This document shows positions 9,573 to 19,647 of a stretch of DNA of 64,000 nucleotides, piece after piece; position 1 is the first letter of the stretch, and the number at the start of each line of letters is the position of its first letter. The DNA lies in contig NZ_JACMYK010000023.1 in the NCBI RefSeq assembly GCF_020889785.1, positions 1-64,000 of the forward strand. The letters are read 5' to 3'. Under the pieces are notes generated by a model. It was given only the letters and a program-made list of their open reading frames with translations, was not told the origin of the DNA and searched no databases. The translations under genes and the position numbers were made by a program. The stretch is from Bradyrhizobium acaciae (GTDB taxonomy: Bacteria; Pseudomonadota; Alphaproteobacteria; Rhizobiales; Xanthobacteraceae).

Positions 9573-11137
9573 CGATGCGGATCTACGTGCCCCGCGATGC
9601 CGCGGCCGTCGCCGTCGGCGCCGACGATGTCGCCCTCGCCTTCGAGCAGGCTGCGGCAGCGCGTGGCGCAGGGATCGAGATCGTCAGGAACGGCTCGCGC
9701 GGGCTGTGCTGGCTGGAGCCGATGGTCGAACTTTCGACCACGCAAGGCCGTATCGCCTTCGGCCCGGTGGCGCCGCCCGACGTGCCGTCGCTGCTCGATG
9801 CGATGGCCGGCAACGGCCAGCACGCCCTGCGGCTCGGTGTCACGGACGAGATTCCCTGGCTGAAGCGCCAGACCCGCCTGACCTTCGTCCGCTGCGGCGT
9901 GGTCGATCCGCGCTCGGTCGACGACTACCGCGCCCATGGCGGCTACAGGGGCCTGGAGCGCGCGCTGACGCTGACCTCCGACCAGATCCTTGCCGACGTC
10001 ACCAGCTCGGGCCTGCGCGGCCGTGGTGGCGCCGGCTTCCCGACCGGCATCAAGTGGAAGACCGTGGCGCAGGCCAGCGCCGACCGTAAATACATCGTCT
10101 GCAACGCCGACGAAGGCGACAGCGGCACCTTCGCCGACCGCATGATCATGGAAGGCGACCCCTTCGTCGTGATCGAGGGCATGACGATCGCGGGTATCGC
10201 GGTAGGCGCGACCAAGGGCTACATCTACATCCGCTCGGAATATCCGCACGCGGTCGAGGCGATGAACGCGGCCATTGTCGCGGCCCGCAGCGCCGGCTTG
10301 CTCGGCAAGCGGATCGGCGGCTCCGCGCATGAGTTCGATCTCGAAGTACGTGTCGGCGCTGGCGCCTATGTCTGCGGCGAAGAGACCTCGCTGCTGGAGA
10401 GCCTTGAGGGCCGCCGCGGTATTGTCCGCGCAAAACCGCCGCTGCCCGCGCACAAGGGCCTGTTCGGCCGTCCGAGCGTGATCAACAACGTGCTGTCGTT
10501 CGCAGCGATCCCCTTCATCCTCGACAGCGGCGCCAAGGCCTATGCCGATTTCGGCATGGGCCGCTCGCGCGGCACGATGCCGATCCAGCTCGCCGGCAAC
10601 ATCAAATTCGGCGGACTGTTCGAGACCGCGTTCGGTGTCACGCTCGGCGAGCTCGTCGACGAGATCGGCGGCGGCACCTTCACCGGACGCGAAGTGCGCG
10701 CGGTGCAGGTCGGCGGCCCGCTCGGGGCCTACTTCCCCCGCGCGCTGTTCGACACGCCGTTCGACTACGAGGCATTTGCCGCGCGCGACGGCCTGATCGG
10801 CCATGGCGGCATCGTGGTGTTCGACGACACCGTCGACATGGTCAAGCAGGCACGCTTCGCCATGGAGTTCTGCGCGGTCGAATCCTGCGGCAAGTGCACG
10901 CCGTGCCGGATCGGCTCGACCCGCGGCGTCGAGACCATCAACAGGATCATCAACGGCGAGCGCGTCGCGGAAAACCTCGCCGTGATCGAAGACCTCTGCA
11001 ACACGATGAAATTCGGCTCGTTGTGCGCGCTCGGCGGATTCACGCCCTACCCAGTGATGAGCGCACTGAAGCACTTCCGGGAAGATTTTGGCGGAGATTT
11101 GGGTCCCGCACCGGCCCGCCTGCAGGCCGCGGAATAG
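9569..11137 (+). CDS. fdsB: NAD-dependent formate dehydrogenase, beta subunit (diaphorase)
   Basis: A 522-aa NuoF-like flavoprotein that holds FMN, binds NAD+ and carries a [4Fe-4S] cluster. The glycine-rich nucleotide region GLRGRGGAGFPTG, the ADEGDSGTFADR segment and the cluster motif ESCGKCTPCR are all present. An N-terminal thioredoxin-like extension of about 110 residues, usual in FdsB, precedes the NuoF core. It receives electrons from FdsA via FdsG and reduces NAD+. It overlaps fdsG by 4 bp and is followed 13 bp later by fdsA. Confidence 0.95.
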   Translation: MTMRIYVPRDAAAVAVGADDVALAFEQAAAARGAGIEIVRNGSRGLCWLEPMVELSTTQGRIAFGPVAPPDVPSLLDAMAGNGQHALRLGVTDEIPWLKRQTRLTFVRCGVVDPRSVDDYRAHGGYRGLERALTLTSDQILADVTSSGLRGRGGAGFPTGIKWKTVAQASADRKYIVCNADEGDSGTFADRMIMEGDPFVVIEGMTIAGIAVGATKGYIYIRSEYPHAVEAMNAAIVAARSAGLLGKRIGGSAHEFDLEVRVGAGAYVCGEETSLLESLEGRRGIVRAKPPLPAHKGLFGRPSVINNVLSFAAIPFILDSGAKAYADFGMGRSRGTMPIQLAGNIKFGGLFETAFGVTLGELVDEIGGGTFTGREVRAVQVGGPLGAYFPRALFDTPFDYEAFAARDGLIGHGGIVVFDDTVDMVKQARFAMEFCAVESCGKCTPCRIGSTRGVETINRIINGERVAENLAVIEDLCNTMKFGSLCALGGFTPYPVMSALKHFREDFGGDLGPAPARLQAAE

Positions 11138-11150
11138 CAAGGAAATCACG

Positions 11151-14027
11151 ATGTCGCTGATCCAGGAAATCGATTTCGGCACGCCCAAATCCAAGTCCGA
11201 AACGATGGTCACGCTGACCATCGACGGCAATCAGATCACCGTGCCCGAGGGCACCTCGATCATGCGCGCGGCGATGGAGGCCGGCACCCAGATTCCAAAA
11301 CTGTGCGCGACCGACATGGTCGACGCCTTCGGTTCCTGCCGGCTCTGCCTGGTCGAGATCGAGGGCCGCGCCGGCACGCCGGCGTCCTGCACCACGCCGG
11401 CGACGAATGGCCTCGTCGTGCACACCCAGAGCGATCGGCTGAAGAAGCTGCGCAAGGGCGTGATGGAGCTCTACATCTCCGACCATCCGCTGGACTGCCT
11501 GACCTGCGCCGCGAATGGCGACTGCGAATTGCAGGACATGGCAGGCGCCGTAGGGCTGCGCGACGTGCGTTACGGTTATGAGGGCGAGAACCACGTCTTC
11601 GCCAAAGCGCACGGCTGCGAAAACGACAACTGGATGCCGAAGGACGAATCCAATCCGTACTTCACCTACGATCCCTCGAAGTGCATCGTCTGCTCGCGCT
11701 GCGTCCGCGCCTGCGAGGAGGTGCAAGGCACCTTCGCGCTGACGATCTCCGGCCGCGGCTTCGACAGCCGCGTCTCGCCGGGCATGAACGAGAGCTTCCT
11801 CGGCTCCGAATGCGTCTCCTGCGGCGCCTGCGTGCAGGCCTGTCCGACCGCGACGCTGACCGAAAAATCCGTGATCGAGATCGGCCAGCCCGAGCATTCG
11901 GTGGTCACCACCTGCGCCTATTGCGGCGTCGGTTGCGCCTTCAAGGCCGAAATGCGCGGCGAGGAAGTGGTGCGCATGGTGCCGTGGAAGGACGGCAAGG
12001 CCAATCGCGGCCATTCCTGCGTCAAGGGCCGCTTCGCATGGGGCTACACCACCCACAAGGAGCGCATCCTGAAGCCGATGATCCGCGAACGGATCGAGGA
12101 CCCCTGGCAGGAAGTGTCGTGGGACGAGGCATTCAACTTCGCCGCGGCGAAGTTCAAGGGCATCCAGCAGAAGTATGGTCGCGACGCGGTCGGCGGCATC
12201 ACCTCGTCACGCTGCACCAATGAAGAAACCTATCTGGTGCAGAAGCTGATCCGCGGCGGCTTCGGCAACAACAATGTCGACACCTGCGCCCGCGTCTGCC
12301 ACTCGCCGACCGGCTACGGCCTGTCGCAGACCTTCGGCACCTCGGCCGGCACGCAGGATTTCGATTCGGTGGAGGACACCGACGTCGTGCTGATCATCGG
12401 CGCCAATCCCGCCTCGGCCCATCCGGTGTTCGCGTCGCGGCTGAAGAAGCGGTTGCGCCAGGGCGCCAAGCTGATCGTGGTCGATCCGCGCCGCACCGAG
12501 ATGGTGGAATCGCCGCATGTGAAGGCGCTGCATCTGCCGCTGATGCCCGGCACCAACGTCGCCGTACTCACCGCGCTCGCCCATGTCATCGTCACCGAAG
12601 GGCTGGTCGACGAGGCCTTCGTCCGCGAGCGCTGCGACTGGAGCGAGTTCGAGGATTGGGCCGCCTTCGTCGCAGAGCCGAAGCACAGCCCGGAAGCGAC
12701 CGCGATCATGACCGGCGTCGATCCGAAGGCCCTGCGTGAGGCGGCGCGGATCTATGCCACCGGCGGCAACGGCGCAATTTATTACGGGCTCGGCGTGACC
12801 GAGCACAGCCAGGGCTCGACCACGGTGATCGCGATCGCAAACCTCGCGATGGTGACCGGCAATATCGGCCGGCCCGGCGTCGGCGTGAACCCGCTGCGCG
12901 GCCAGAACAACGTGCAAGGCTCCTGCGACATGGGCTCGTTCCCGCACGAGTTGCCCGGCTATCGCCATATCTCGGGCGACGCCGTGCGCGAGCAGTTCGA
13001 GGCGATGTGGAACGTCAAGCTCAACAATGAGCCGGGCCTGCGCATCCCCAACATGTTCGATGCCGCGATCGAGGGCACCTTCATGGGGCTCTACGTGCAG
13101 GGCGAGGACATCCTGCAATCCGACCCCAACACCAAGCACGTGGTGGCGGCGCTGTCGGCGATGGAATGCGTCATCGTCCACGACCTGTTCCTGAACGAGA
13201 CCGCGAACTACGCCCACGTCTTCCTGCCCGGCTCGACCTTCCTCGAGAAAGACGGTACCTTCACCAATGCCGAACGCCGCATCCAGCGCGTCCGCAAGGT
13301 GATGACGCCGCTCAACGGCTATGCCGACTGGGAAGTGACGATCATGCTTGGCAAGGCAATGGGCTTCGAGATGAACTACAGCCATCCGTCCGAGATCATG
13401 GACGAGATCGCCGCGCTGACGCCGACCTTCGCGGGCGTCTCCTATGCAAGGCTCGACGAACTCGGCTCGGTACAGTGGCCTTGCAACGAGAAGGCGCCGG
13501 AAGGCACGCCCGTGATGCATATCGGCGGCTTCGTACGCGGCAAAGGCAAGTTCATCATCACCGAATATATCGCGACCGACGAGCGCACCGGCCCGCGTTA
13601 TCCGCTGCTGCTCACCACCGGCCGCATCCTCAGCCAGTACAATGTCGGCGCGCAGACCCGCCGCACCGAAAACGTGGTCTGGCACGCCGAGGATCGGCTC
13701 GAGATCCATCCGCACGACGCCGAACAGCGCGGCGTACGCGACGGCGACTGGGTGCGGCTGGCAAGCCGCGCCGGCGAGACCACGCTGCGCGCAGAGATCA
13801 CCGACCGCGTGGCGCCGGGTGTGGTCTACACCACGTTCCATCACCCGGACACCCAGGCCAACGTCATCACGACCGACTTCTCCGACTGGGCGACCAACTG
13901 TCCCGAGTACAAGGTCACCGCCGTGCAGATCTCGCCTTCGAACGGCCCGTCCGATTGGCAGAAGTCCTATGACGAACAGGCACGCAACTCCCGCCGTATC
14001 GCGCCTATAGTGGAAGCCGCGGAGTAA
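11151..14027 (+). CDS. fdsA: NAD-dependent formate dehydrogenase, catalytic alpha subunit
   Basis: A 958-aa molybdenum enzyme subunit. The order is an N-terminal [2Fe-2S] domain (C-x10-CRLC), a His/Cys cluster region, two [4Fe-4S] motifs (CIVCSRCVRAC, CVSCGACVQAC), a further cluster motif (CAYCGVGC) and the bis-MGD molybdopterin domains. Cys383, followed by His384 in ARVCHSPTGYG, is the expected Mo ligand, so this is the cysteine rather than selenocysteine form. The C-terminal dinucleotide-binding domain contains TTGRILSQYN. The ATG at 11151 is chosen because AAGGA lies just upstream and the N-terminus then matches the family; the frame is open back to 11088 inside fdsB. Confidence 0.96.
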   Translation: MSLIQEIDFGTPKSKSETMVTLTIDGNQITVPEGTSIMRAAMEAGTQIPKLCATDMVDAFGSCRLCLVEIEGRAGTPASCTTPATNGLVVHTQSDRLKKLRKGVMELYISDHPLDCLTCAANGDCELQDMAGAVGLRDVRYGYEGENHVFAKAHGCENDNWMPKDESNPYFTYDPSKCIVCSRCVRACEEVQGTFALTISGRGFDSRVSPGMNESFLGSECVSCGACVQACPTATLTEKSVIEIGQPEHSVVTTCAYCGVGCAFKAEMRGEEVVRMVPWKDGKANRGHSCVKGRFAWGYTTHKERILKPMIRERIEDPWQEVSWDEAFNFAAAKFKGIQQKYGRDAVGGITSSRCTNEETYLVQKLIRGGFGNNNVDTCARVCHSPTGYGLSQTFGTSAGTQDFDSVEDTDVVLIIGANPASAHPVFASRLKKRLRQGAKLIVVDPRRTEMVESPHVKALHLPLMPGTNVAVLTALAHVIVTEGLVDEAFVRERCDWSEFEDWAAFVAEPKHSPEATAIMTGVDPKALREAARIYATGGNGAIYYGLGVTEHSQGSTTVIAIANLAMVTGNIGRPGVGVNPLRGQNNVQGSCDMGSFPHELPGYRHISGDAVREQFEAMWNVKLNNEPGLRIPNMFDAAIEGTFMGLYVQGEDILQSDPNTKHVVAALSAMECVIVHDLFLNETANYAHVFLPGSTFLEKDGTFTNAERRIQRVRKVMTPLNGYADWEVTIMLGKAMGFEMNYSHPSEIMDEIAALTPTFAGVSYARLDELGSVQWPCNEKAPEGTPVMHIGGFVRGKGKFIITEYIATDERTGPRYPLLLTTGRILSQYNVGAQTRRTENVVWHAEDRLEIHPHDAEQRGVRDGDWVRLASRAGETTLRAEITDRVAPGVVYTTFHHPDTQANVITTDFSDWATNCPEYKVTAVQISPSNGPSDWQKSYDEQARNSRRIAPIVEAAE

Positions 14028-14029
14028 CG

Positions 14030-14866
14030 ATGCGCGAACCCGTCCACAAGGCGAACCGGAAAGTCTGGCGCGACGGCGTCTTCAGCGACGGCGCGCGGCT
14101 GATCCCGGAAGAGACGCCGCTGGCGCTGACCTACAATGGCGGCACCTACGCCGTGATGATGGGCTCGCCCGAGGACCTCGCCGACTTCGCCGTCGGCTTC
14201 AGCCTGAGCGAAGGCGTCGTGCAATCGGCCGACGAGATCGAGACGCTCGACATCGTCGAGCTCGATGACGGCATTGAGCTCAGGATGTGGCTCAAGCCCG
14301 ACAAGGCCGAGTGGATCGCCGAGCGGCGGCGCAACATCGCCGGCCCGACCGGCTGCGGCCTCTGCGGGTTGGACTCGATCAGCGAGGCGGTCCGGCCGGC
14401 TGCGGTGGTGCCTGCCGGCCGCGTCTTCTCCCCGCGCGAGATCATGACCGCGGTTGCAGCAGTCGCACCGCTGCAGGAGATCAATCACCAGACCCGCGCC
14501 GTACACGCCGCCGCGTTCTGGACCGCCACGCGCGACATCGTGGCGCTGCGCGAGGACGTCGGCCGCCACAACGCGCTCGACAAGCTCGCCGGTGCGCTGG
14601 CCCGCGACAAGATCGACGCGAGCGACGGCATCGTGCTGCTGACCAGCCGCGTCTCCGTCGAAATGGTGCAGAAGACCGCCGCTATCGGCGCACCGCTGAT
14701 TGCTGCCGTGTCGGCGCCGACCGCGCTTGCGGTACGGATGGCAGATGCCGCCGGCATCACGCTGGCCGCGATCGCCCGCGCCGACGGATTTGAAATCTTT
14801 ACCCACCCGGAACGCGTCACAGGCGCGGTGCCCGGCAAGGAGTCCCCGTATGTCGTCGTCGCCTGA
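14030..14866 (+). CDS. fdhD: formate dehydrogenase accessory sulfurtransferase FdhD
   Basis: A 278-aa cytoplasmic protein that carries sulfur from a cysteine desulfurase to the Mo-bis-MGD cofactor of FdsA; it is called FdsC in fdsGBACD operons. The family motif with the functional Cys pair is visible in PTGCGLCGLDS. The C-terminal part contains the conserved REDVGRHNALDK and LLTSRVSVEMVQK segments. It begins 2 bp after fdsA stops and its end overlaps fdsD by 17 bp. Confidence 0.95.
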   Translation: MREPVHKANRKVWRDGVFSDGARLIPEETPLALTYNGGTYAVMMGSPEDLADFAVGFSLSEGVVQSADEIETLDIVELDDGIELRMWLKPDKAEWIAERRRNIAGPTGCGLCGLDSISEAVRPAAVVPAGRVFSPREIMTAVAAVAPLQEINHQTRAVHAAAFWTATRDIVALREDVGRHNALDKLAGALARDKIDASDGIVLLTSRVSVEMVQKTAAIGAPLIAAVSAPTALAVRMADAAGITLAAIARADGFEIFTHPERVTGAVPGKESPYVVVA

Positions 14867-15071
14867 CAAACTGGTCTATATGGCGAACCAGATCGGAAAG
14901 TTCTTCCACAGCCAGGGCCGCGACCGCGCCGTGCAGGGCATTGCCGAGCACATCTGGAAGTTCTGGGATCCGCGGATGCGCAAGCAGATCTTCGCCCATC
15001 TCGACGCCGGCGGCGCCGGCCTTGATCCCGACGTGCTCGACGCGCTGCAGAAGCTGAAGCAGCAGGCGTAG
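14850..15071 (+). CDS. fdsD: NAD-dependent formate dehydrogenase, delta subunit
   Basis: Small 73-aa protein starting MSSSPDKLVYMANQIGKFF, typical of FdsD, the last gene of fds operons. FdsD helps the complex mature and is not a redox subunit. The ATG at 14850 lies inside the 3' end of fdhD and is preceded by a strong AAGGAG at 14837-14842. Confidence 0.92.
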   Translation: MSSSPDKLVYMANQIGKFFHSQGRDRAVQGIAEHIWKFWDPRMRKQIFAHLDAGGAGLDPDVLDALQKLKQQA

Positions 15072-15102
15072 CGGCTAGCGACAACGTGCGGCCTTCCATC
15101 AC

Positions 15103-15208
15103 CGTCACCCTGAGGAGCGCGCACTTGCGCGCGTCTCGAAGGGTCGACGGCCCGGCTGGTGGCCGTGCATCCTTCGAGACGCCGCTACGCGGCTCCTCAG
15201 GATGACGG
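15103..15208. repeat. long imperfect inverted repeat (genus-type intergenic palindrome)
   Basis: Two arms of about 48 bp, 15103-15152 and 15161-15208, are near reverse complements (CCTGAGGAGC...GTCTCGAAGG against CCTTCGAGACG...GCTCCTCAGGATGA), with a short centre. Transcribed, this would fold into a long hairpin between fdsD and the 3' end of glnE, and could end or stabilise both transcripts. Confidence 0.8.
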
Positions 15209-15232
15209 GATTAGCTTTAGTTCACGGTTCAT

Positions 15233-18196
15233 CTACCCCCCGCCCACGATCGCATTGAACACGCGGCGCACCTCGCTCTGGGTCTCGCGCAGGCGGGCTT
15301 CGAGTGCGGAGAAATCCGGCGTGTCACCGGCCCGCGCCATCACACGCAGCAGATCTTCGCCCGCCGTCTCCGGATTGAACTTGCCGGTGACGCACAGCCG
15401 CAGGATCTGCGTCAGGTCATGATACAGCCGTGCCGCCGAGCGCAATATCTCGGCTTCGGACTGGCCGAGCAGGCCCAGCTTGGCGGCATGCTCGAGCACC
15501 TGCAACGTGGAGACGCTGAGGATTTCCGGCTTCGCTGACGCGTGCGCGAGTTGGAGGTATTGCGCGATGAAATCGATGTCGACGAGCCCGCCGGCGGCGA
15601 GCTTGAGGTCCCAGACGTCGTCCTCGCCCTTCTCCAGCGCAATCGCGCGCCGCATGTCGGCAACGTCGGCCGCGGTCGACGCCGCATCGCGCGGTCGCGT
15701 CAGTACGCTGCGGATGATCGCCTCGATCCTCTCGCGGAACTCCGGCGACGACGAGATCACCCGCGCGCGGGTCAGCGCCATGTGTTCCCAGGTCCACGCC
15801 TCGCGCTCCTGGTAATCGGCGAATGCGTCGATCCGCGAGGCGACCGGGCCGGCGCGCCCGGACGGACGCAACCGCATGTCGACCTCGTAGAGCACGCCAT
15901 AATTGGTGCGGGTCGTGAAGGCGCTGATCAGTCGCTGGGTGAAGCGGGCGAAATATTGCGCGCCATGCAGCGAGCGCTCGCCGTCGGAGTCCGGTGCCTC
16001 GCTGTCGAAATCGTAGAGCGTGATCAGATCGAGATCGGAGGACGCCGTCATCTCGCGGCTGCCGAGCCGGCCCATCGCGACGATCGCGGTCTCCTGCCCC
16101 TTGATCCGGCCATATTGCGCGGCGAACTGATCGGTGACGAGGCCGTGCACGGTGTGCACGATGCCCTCGGCGACATCGGCAAAGGCCGTGCTGGCGTGCT
16201 GCGCCGACACCGTTCCGGACAGGATCCGCGTGCCGATCAGGAACAGGCTCTCCTGGCCGAACAATCTCAGACGATCGAGGAAGTCCTCATAGGACGAGGC
16301 ATCCTGCAGCGTGGCGGCGAGCCGCTCCGACAGCTCCTTCTTGTCCGGCATCGCGCCGAAGAAGCGCGGGTCGACCAGGCCGTCCATGATCCGCGGCTGC
16401 CGCGCCAGCATGTCGCCGAGCCGTGGCGCGGCACCGAGGATCAGCGCCACCAGCGCGACGAAATCGCGGTTCTGGCTCAGCAGCGAGATCAGCCGCCCAC
16501 CGCGCTGCAGCGCGGCCAGGAAGCGGTCGAACGCCGTCACCGCATCATCGGGCTCCTCGGCATGTGCGAGGCCATCGATCAGACCGGGAATGAATTCGAG
16601 GAACGCCGCCCGCGTCGCCTCCACGCGTAGCGCGCGATAATCCCCCTCGATCCACTGCTGCACGGTGCCGGCAACCATCACTGGCTTCTTGAATCCGAGG
16701 CTGGCCAGATGCTCGATCAGGCGACCGTCGTCGGGGCCGGCCCCATAGTCGATATCCGGCAGCTTCGCGCTTCCGGTCGGATCGTCGCCCTCGAACAGCT
16801 TGCCGTAGTGATTCTGCACGATTTTGAGCTGGCCGAGCAGGTCTTTGGCGAAGGCCTCGCGATTCTCGTAGCCGAAGAAACGCGCAAAGCGCTCGACGTC
16901 CTCGGGCGCTTCGGGCAGCGAGTGGGTCTGCTCGTCGGCGATCATCTGCAGCCGGTGCTCGACCCGGCGCAGGAATTCGTACGCCTTGGTCAACTCGTCG
17001 CGCGCTTCAAAGGTGATCCAGTTGCTGTCGGCGAGCACGTTGAGCGCCTCCAGCGTCGGCCGCACCCGCAACTCCGGATGGCGGCCGCCGGCGATCAGCT
17101 GCTGGGTCTGGGCGAAGAACTCGATCTCGCGGATGCCGCCGCGGCCGACCTTGACGTTGTGGCCCTCGACCGAGATCTCGCTCTGGCCACGAAAGGTCTG
17201 CATCTGCCGCTTCATGTCGTGGACGTCGGCCAGCGCGGCAAAGTCCAGATGCTTGCGCCAGACGAACGGCGCGAGCTCGGCGACCAGCGCGTCGCCGGCC
17301 TTGGGATCGCCGGCGCAGGGCCGCGCCTTGATCATCGCGGCGCGCTCCCAGGTGCGGCCCTCGCGCTCATAATAATGCAGGGCCGCGTCGGTCGAGATCG
17401 CGACCTGGGTCGAGGCCGGGTCCGGGCGCAGCCGAAGATCCACCCGGAACACGTAGCCCTCGCCAGAGCGCTGCTGGAGCATCCGCGCCATCGCCTGGGT
17501 GACGCGCACGAAAAACGGCTGCGGCTCGATGTCCTCGGCGAGCGAGGTGGTCGTGCGATCGAAGAACACGATCAGGTCGATATCGCTGGAATAGTTCAGT
17601 TCGCCCGCGCCCATCTTGCCCATCGCGAGCACGATCAGGCCGGAGCCGATCTCTGGATGTTCGGGGTCGGCGGCGGTCATGCGGCCGCGCGCGATTTCCT
17701 GCCGGAACAGATAGCGCAGCGCCGATTGCACCGAATTCACCGCAATGTCGGTCAGCGCCGCGGTCACCCGCATCACCGGCCAGACGCCCCCGATATCGCA
17801 CAGCGCGATCATCAGCGCGGCCTCCGCCTTCATGCGGCGAAGCAGAACCATCACGTCGGCTTCGCTGCCGGCGGCGAGCACCTCGCGCGAGGTCGTCTCG
17901 ATCAGGCCGGCAAGATGCTGTTCCGGGTCGCAAGACAGGACCCGGATCAGCCGCGCGGCATCGGCGCGCGCGAGCTCGAACAGATAGGGCGAGAACTCGG
18001 CGATGCCGCGCAGGATGTCCCGCGCAAACGGATGCCCCAGCAACGCTGCGAGCGCGGCCGATTGCGCCGGCTCGAGCTCGGCGAACCAGTCGGTCAGGCG
18101 CTGATCGGCGGATAAGGAAGCGGCGACATGCAGCCCGTCCGCGAACCGCGCGGCCAGACGATGTCGGTCCGCGTTTCCCGGCGCGGCGGCATTCAT
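15233..18196 (-). CDS. glnE: bifunctional glutamine synthetase adenylyltransferase/deadenylase
   Basis: A 987-aa two-headed enzyme that adds AMP to, or removes AMP from, glutamine synthetase in response to PII proteins and glutamine. Two nucleotidyltransferase domains are visible: the N-terminal one with SSDIDLIVFFD and the C-terminal one with SSDLDLITLYDF, each followed by a helical domain. The length fits the family. Its ATG overlaps the TGA of the upstream histidine kinase by 4 bp, so it is read from the degP-side two-component operon. Confidence 0.96.
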   Translation of the reverse strand: MNAAAPGNADRHRLAARFADGLHVAASLSADQRLTDWFAELEPAQSAALAALLGHPFARDILRGIAEFSPYLFELARADAARLIRVLSCDPEQHLAGLIETTSREVLAAGSEADVMVLLRRMKAEAALMIALCDIGGVWPVMRVTAALTDIAVNSVQSALRYLFRQEIARGRMTAADPEHPEIGSGLIVLAMGKMGAGELNYSSDIDLIVFFDRTTTSLAEDIEPQPFFVRVTQAMARMLQQRSGEGYVFRVDLRLRPDPASTQVAISTDAALHYYEREGRTWERAAMIKARPCAGDPKAGDALVAELAPFVWRKHLDFAALADVHDMKRQMQTFRGQSEISVEGHNVKVGRGGIREIEFFAQTQQLIAGGRHPELRVRPTLEALNVLADSNWITFEARDELTKAYEFLRRVEHRLQMIADEQTHSLPEAPEDVERFARFFGYENREAFAKDLLGQLKIVQNHYGKLFEGDDPTGSAKLPDIDYGAGPDDGRLIEHLASLGFKKPVMVAGTVQQWIEGDYRALRVEATRAAFLEFIPGLIDGLAHAEEPDDAVTAFDRFLAALQRGGRLISLLSQNRDFVALVALILGAAPRLGDMLARQPRIMDGLVDPRFFGAMPDKKELSERLAATLQDASSYEDFLDRLRLFGQESLFLIGTRILSGTVSAQHASTAFADVAEGIVHTVHGLVTDQFAAQYGRIKGQETAIVAMGRLGSREMTASSDLDLITLYDFDSEAPDSDGERSLHGAQYFARFTQRLISAFTTRTNYGVLYEVDMRLRPSGRAGPVASRIDAFADYQEREAWTWEHMALTRARVISSSPEFRERIEAIIRSVLTRPRDAASTAADVADMRRAIALEKGEDDVWDLKLAAGGLVDIDFIAQYLQLAHASAKPEILSVSTLQVLEHAAKLGLLGQSEAEILRSAARLYHDLTQILRLCVTGKFNPETAGEDLLRVMARAGDTPDFSALEARLRETQSEVRRVFNAIVGGG

Positions 18197-19647
18197 GCCG
18201 CCTTCTGTGGCACATCCTGCGTTTGAGCCGCAAGCCTGTCACTGCCGCCCGCCCGCGCCGGCAGGACCAGGGTTGCCACCAGCCCCGGATGGGCATCGCC
18301 GAGCCTGAGCTCGCCGCCATGGAGCGTGGCAACCGCCGAGGCCAGGCTGAGGCCGAGGCCGGAACCGGGTAAGGTCCGGCTCGCCTCGAGCCGGACGAAG
18401 CGCTCCACGGCATGCTTGCGGTCGCCCTCGGGGATACCGGGACCATGGTCGGTGACGCTGAGCAGGACCTGATCGCCCTCGCGCCGCGCCTCGATCAGGA
18501 TCTCGCGCGCATCCGCCTTCATCGGCTCGACGCCCGCATCGGGCTTGCCATATTTGATGGCATTCTCGACCAGGTTGGCGACCGCCTGGCTGATCAATTC
18601 GCGGTTGCCGTGAATTGGCGCCGGCGCGGTCTTCACCTGCAGCGTCATACCGTCGTCCTCGGCCAGCGGCTCGTACAGTTCGTGGATGCCGTTGGCGACG
18701 TCGGCGCCGTCGAAATCGTCCATGTTGCCGCGCGCCTGGCCGGACTCGGCGCGCGCGATCATCAACAGCGCGTTGAAGGTGCGGATCAAGCCGTCGGATT
18801 CCTCGATCGTCCGCTCCAGCGCCGCGCGGTAGTCGGTCTCGGAGCCCGACCGCGCCAGTGCCTCCTCCGCGCGGTTGCGCAGCCGCGTCAGCGGGGTCTT
18901 GAGGTCGTGGGCGATGTTGTCGGAGACCTCCTTCAGCCCCGTCATCAGCGCCTCGATGCGCTCCAGCATGGCATTGAGATTTTCCGCGAGGCGGTCGAGC
19001 TCGTCGCCGCTGCGGCCGACCGGCAGCCGGCCGGACAGATCGCCCGCCATGATCCGCTTGGTGGTGCCGGTCATGGCGTCGATCCGGCGCAGCACGCGGC
19101 GGGCGACGAAGATGCCGCCGCCGATACCGAGCACGACGACGACGAGGATCGACCATTGCGCGGCCTTGGCAACGATACCGAACAGCCGCCGCCGTTCCTC
19201 GAGGTCGCGCCCGACCAGCAGGCGGAAGCCGTTATCCATCTCGGTGACCCGCACCAGCGCGCGGTGATCGGACTTGTCCTGCTCGTCGATCCGGCGATAG
19301 GCGGTCTCGGTCCAGCCCTGCATGCTCATCACGCCCGGCGCCAGCGAGCCGACATTGCCGGCCAGCGCCTGCCCATTCGGCGCGGTCAGGAGATAGAGGT
19401 TGGCGCCCGGCCGCAGCGCACGATTGCCCATGGTGGTCAGCAGCCCGTGCAGGCCGCGGCGATTATAGATGGCGGTGATCTCGCCGATCTCGACGTTGAC
19501 GGTCGTCGTGATCTGCTCGGTGATCAGCCGGCGCGTGTTCCATGCGAAATAGGCCAGCAGCGAGGCGGCAAACAGCGCGAACAGGAACAGGTAGACCAGC
19601 GTCAGCCGAAACGCCGTGGTCCGGATCAGTTTACCGAATGCCGTCAC
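18193..19647 (-). CDS. sensor histidine kinase of the degP-linked two-component system
   Basis: A 484-aa membrane kinase: span at about 16-36, periplasmic domain, second span at about 165-185, HAMP, HisKA with the H-box NIAHDLKTPLTRLR, and HATPase with NLVENAIKYG, DHGPGIPEGD and GSGLGLSLASA. The start is GTG at 19647, overlapping the end of the response regulator gene by 17 bp. Its partner regulator lies directly upstream and the periplasmic protease gene degP before that, so an envelope-stress role is a reasonable inference. The signal sensed is unknown. Confidence 0.88.
   Translation of the reverse strand: MTAFGKLIRTTAFRLTLVYLFLFALFAASLLAYFAWNTRRLITEQITTTVNVEIGEITAIYNRRGLHGLLTTMGNRALRPGANLYLLTAPNGQALAGNVGSLAPGVMSMQGWTETAYRRIDEQDKSDHRALVRVTEMDNGFRLLVGRDLEERRRLFGIVAKAAQWSILVVVVLGIGGGIFVARRVLRRIDAMTGTTKRIMAGDLSGRLPVGRSGDELDRLAENLNAMLERIEALMTGLKEVSDNIAHDLKTPLTRLRNRAEEALARSGSETDYRAALERTIEESDGLIRTFNALLMIARAESGQARGNMDDFDGADVANGIHELYEPLAEDDGMTLQVKTAPAPIHGNRELISQAVANLVENAIKYGKPDAGVEPMKADAREILIEARREGDQVLLSVTDHGPGIPEGDRKHAVERFVRLEASRTLPGSGLGLSLASAVATLHGGELRLGDAHPGLVATLVLPARAGGSDRLAAQTQDVPQKAA

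Noticed and set aside
9461..11230. 589-codon frame antisense to fdsB
   Set aside because: Shadow of an evident subunit gene in a conserved operon.
12207..13844. 545-codon frame antisense to fdsA
   Set aside because: Shadow; conserved FdsA residues on the plus strand settle which is coding.
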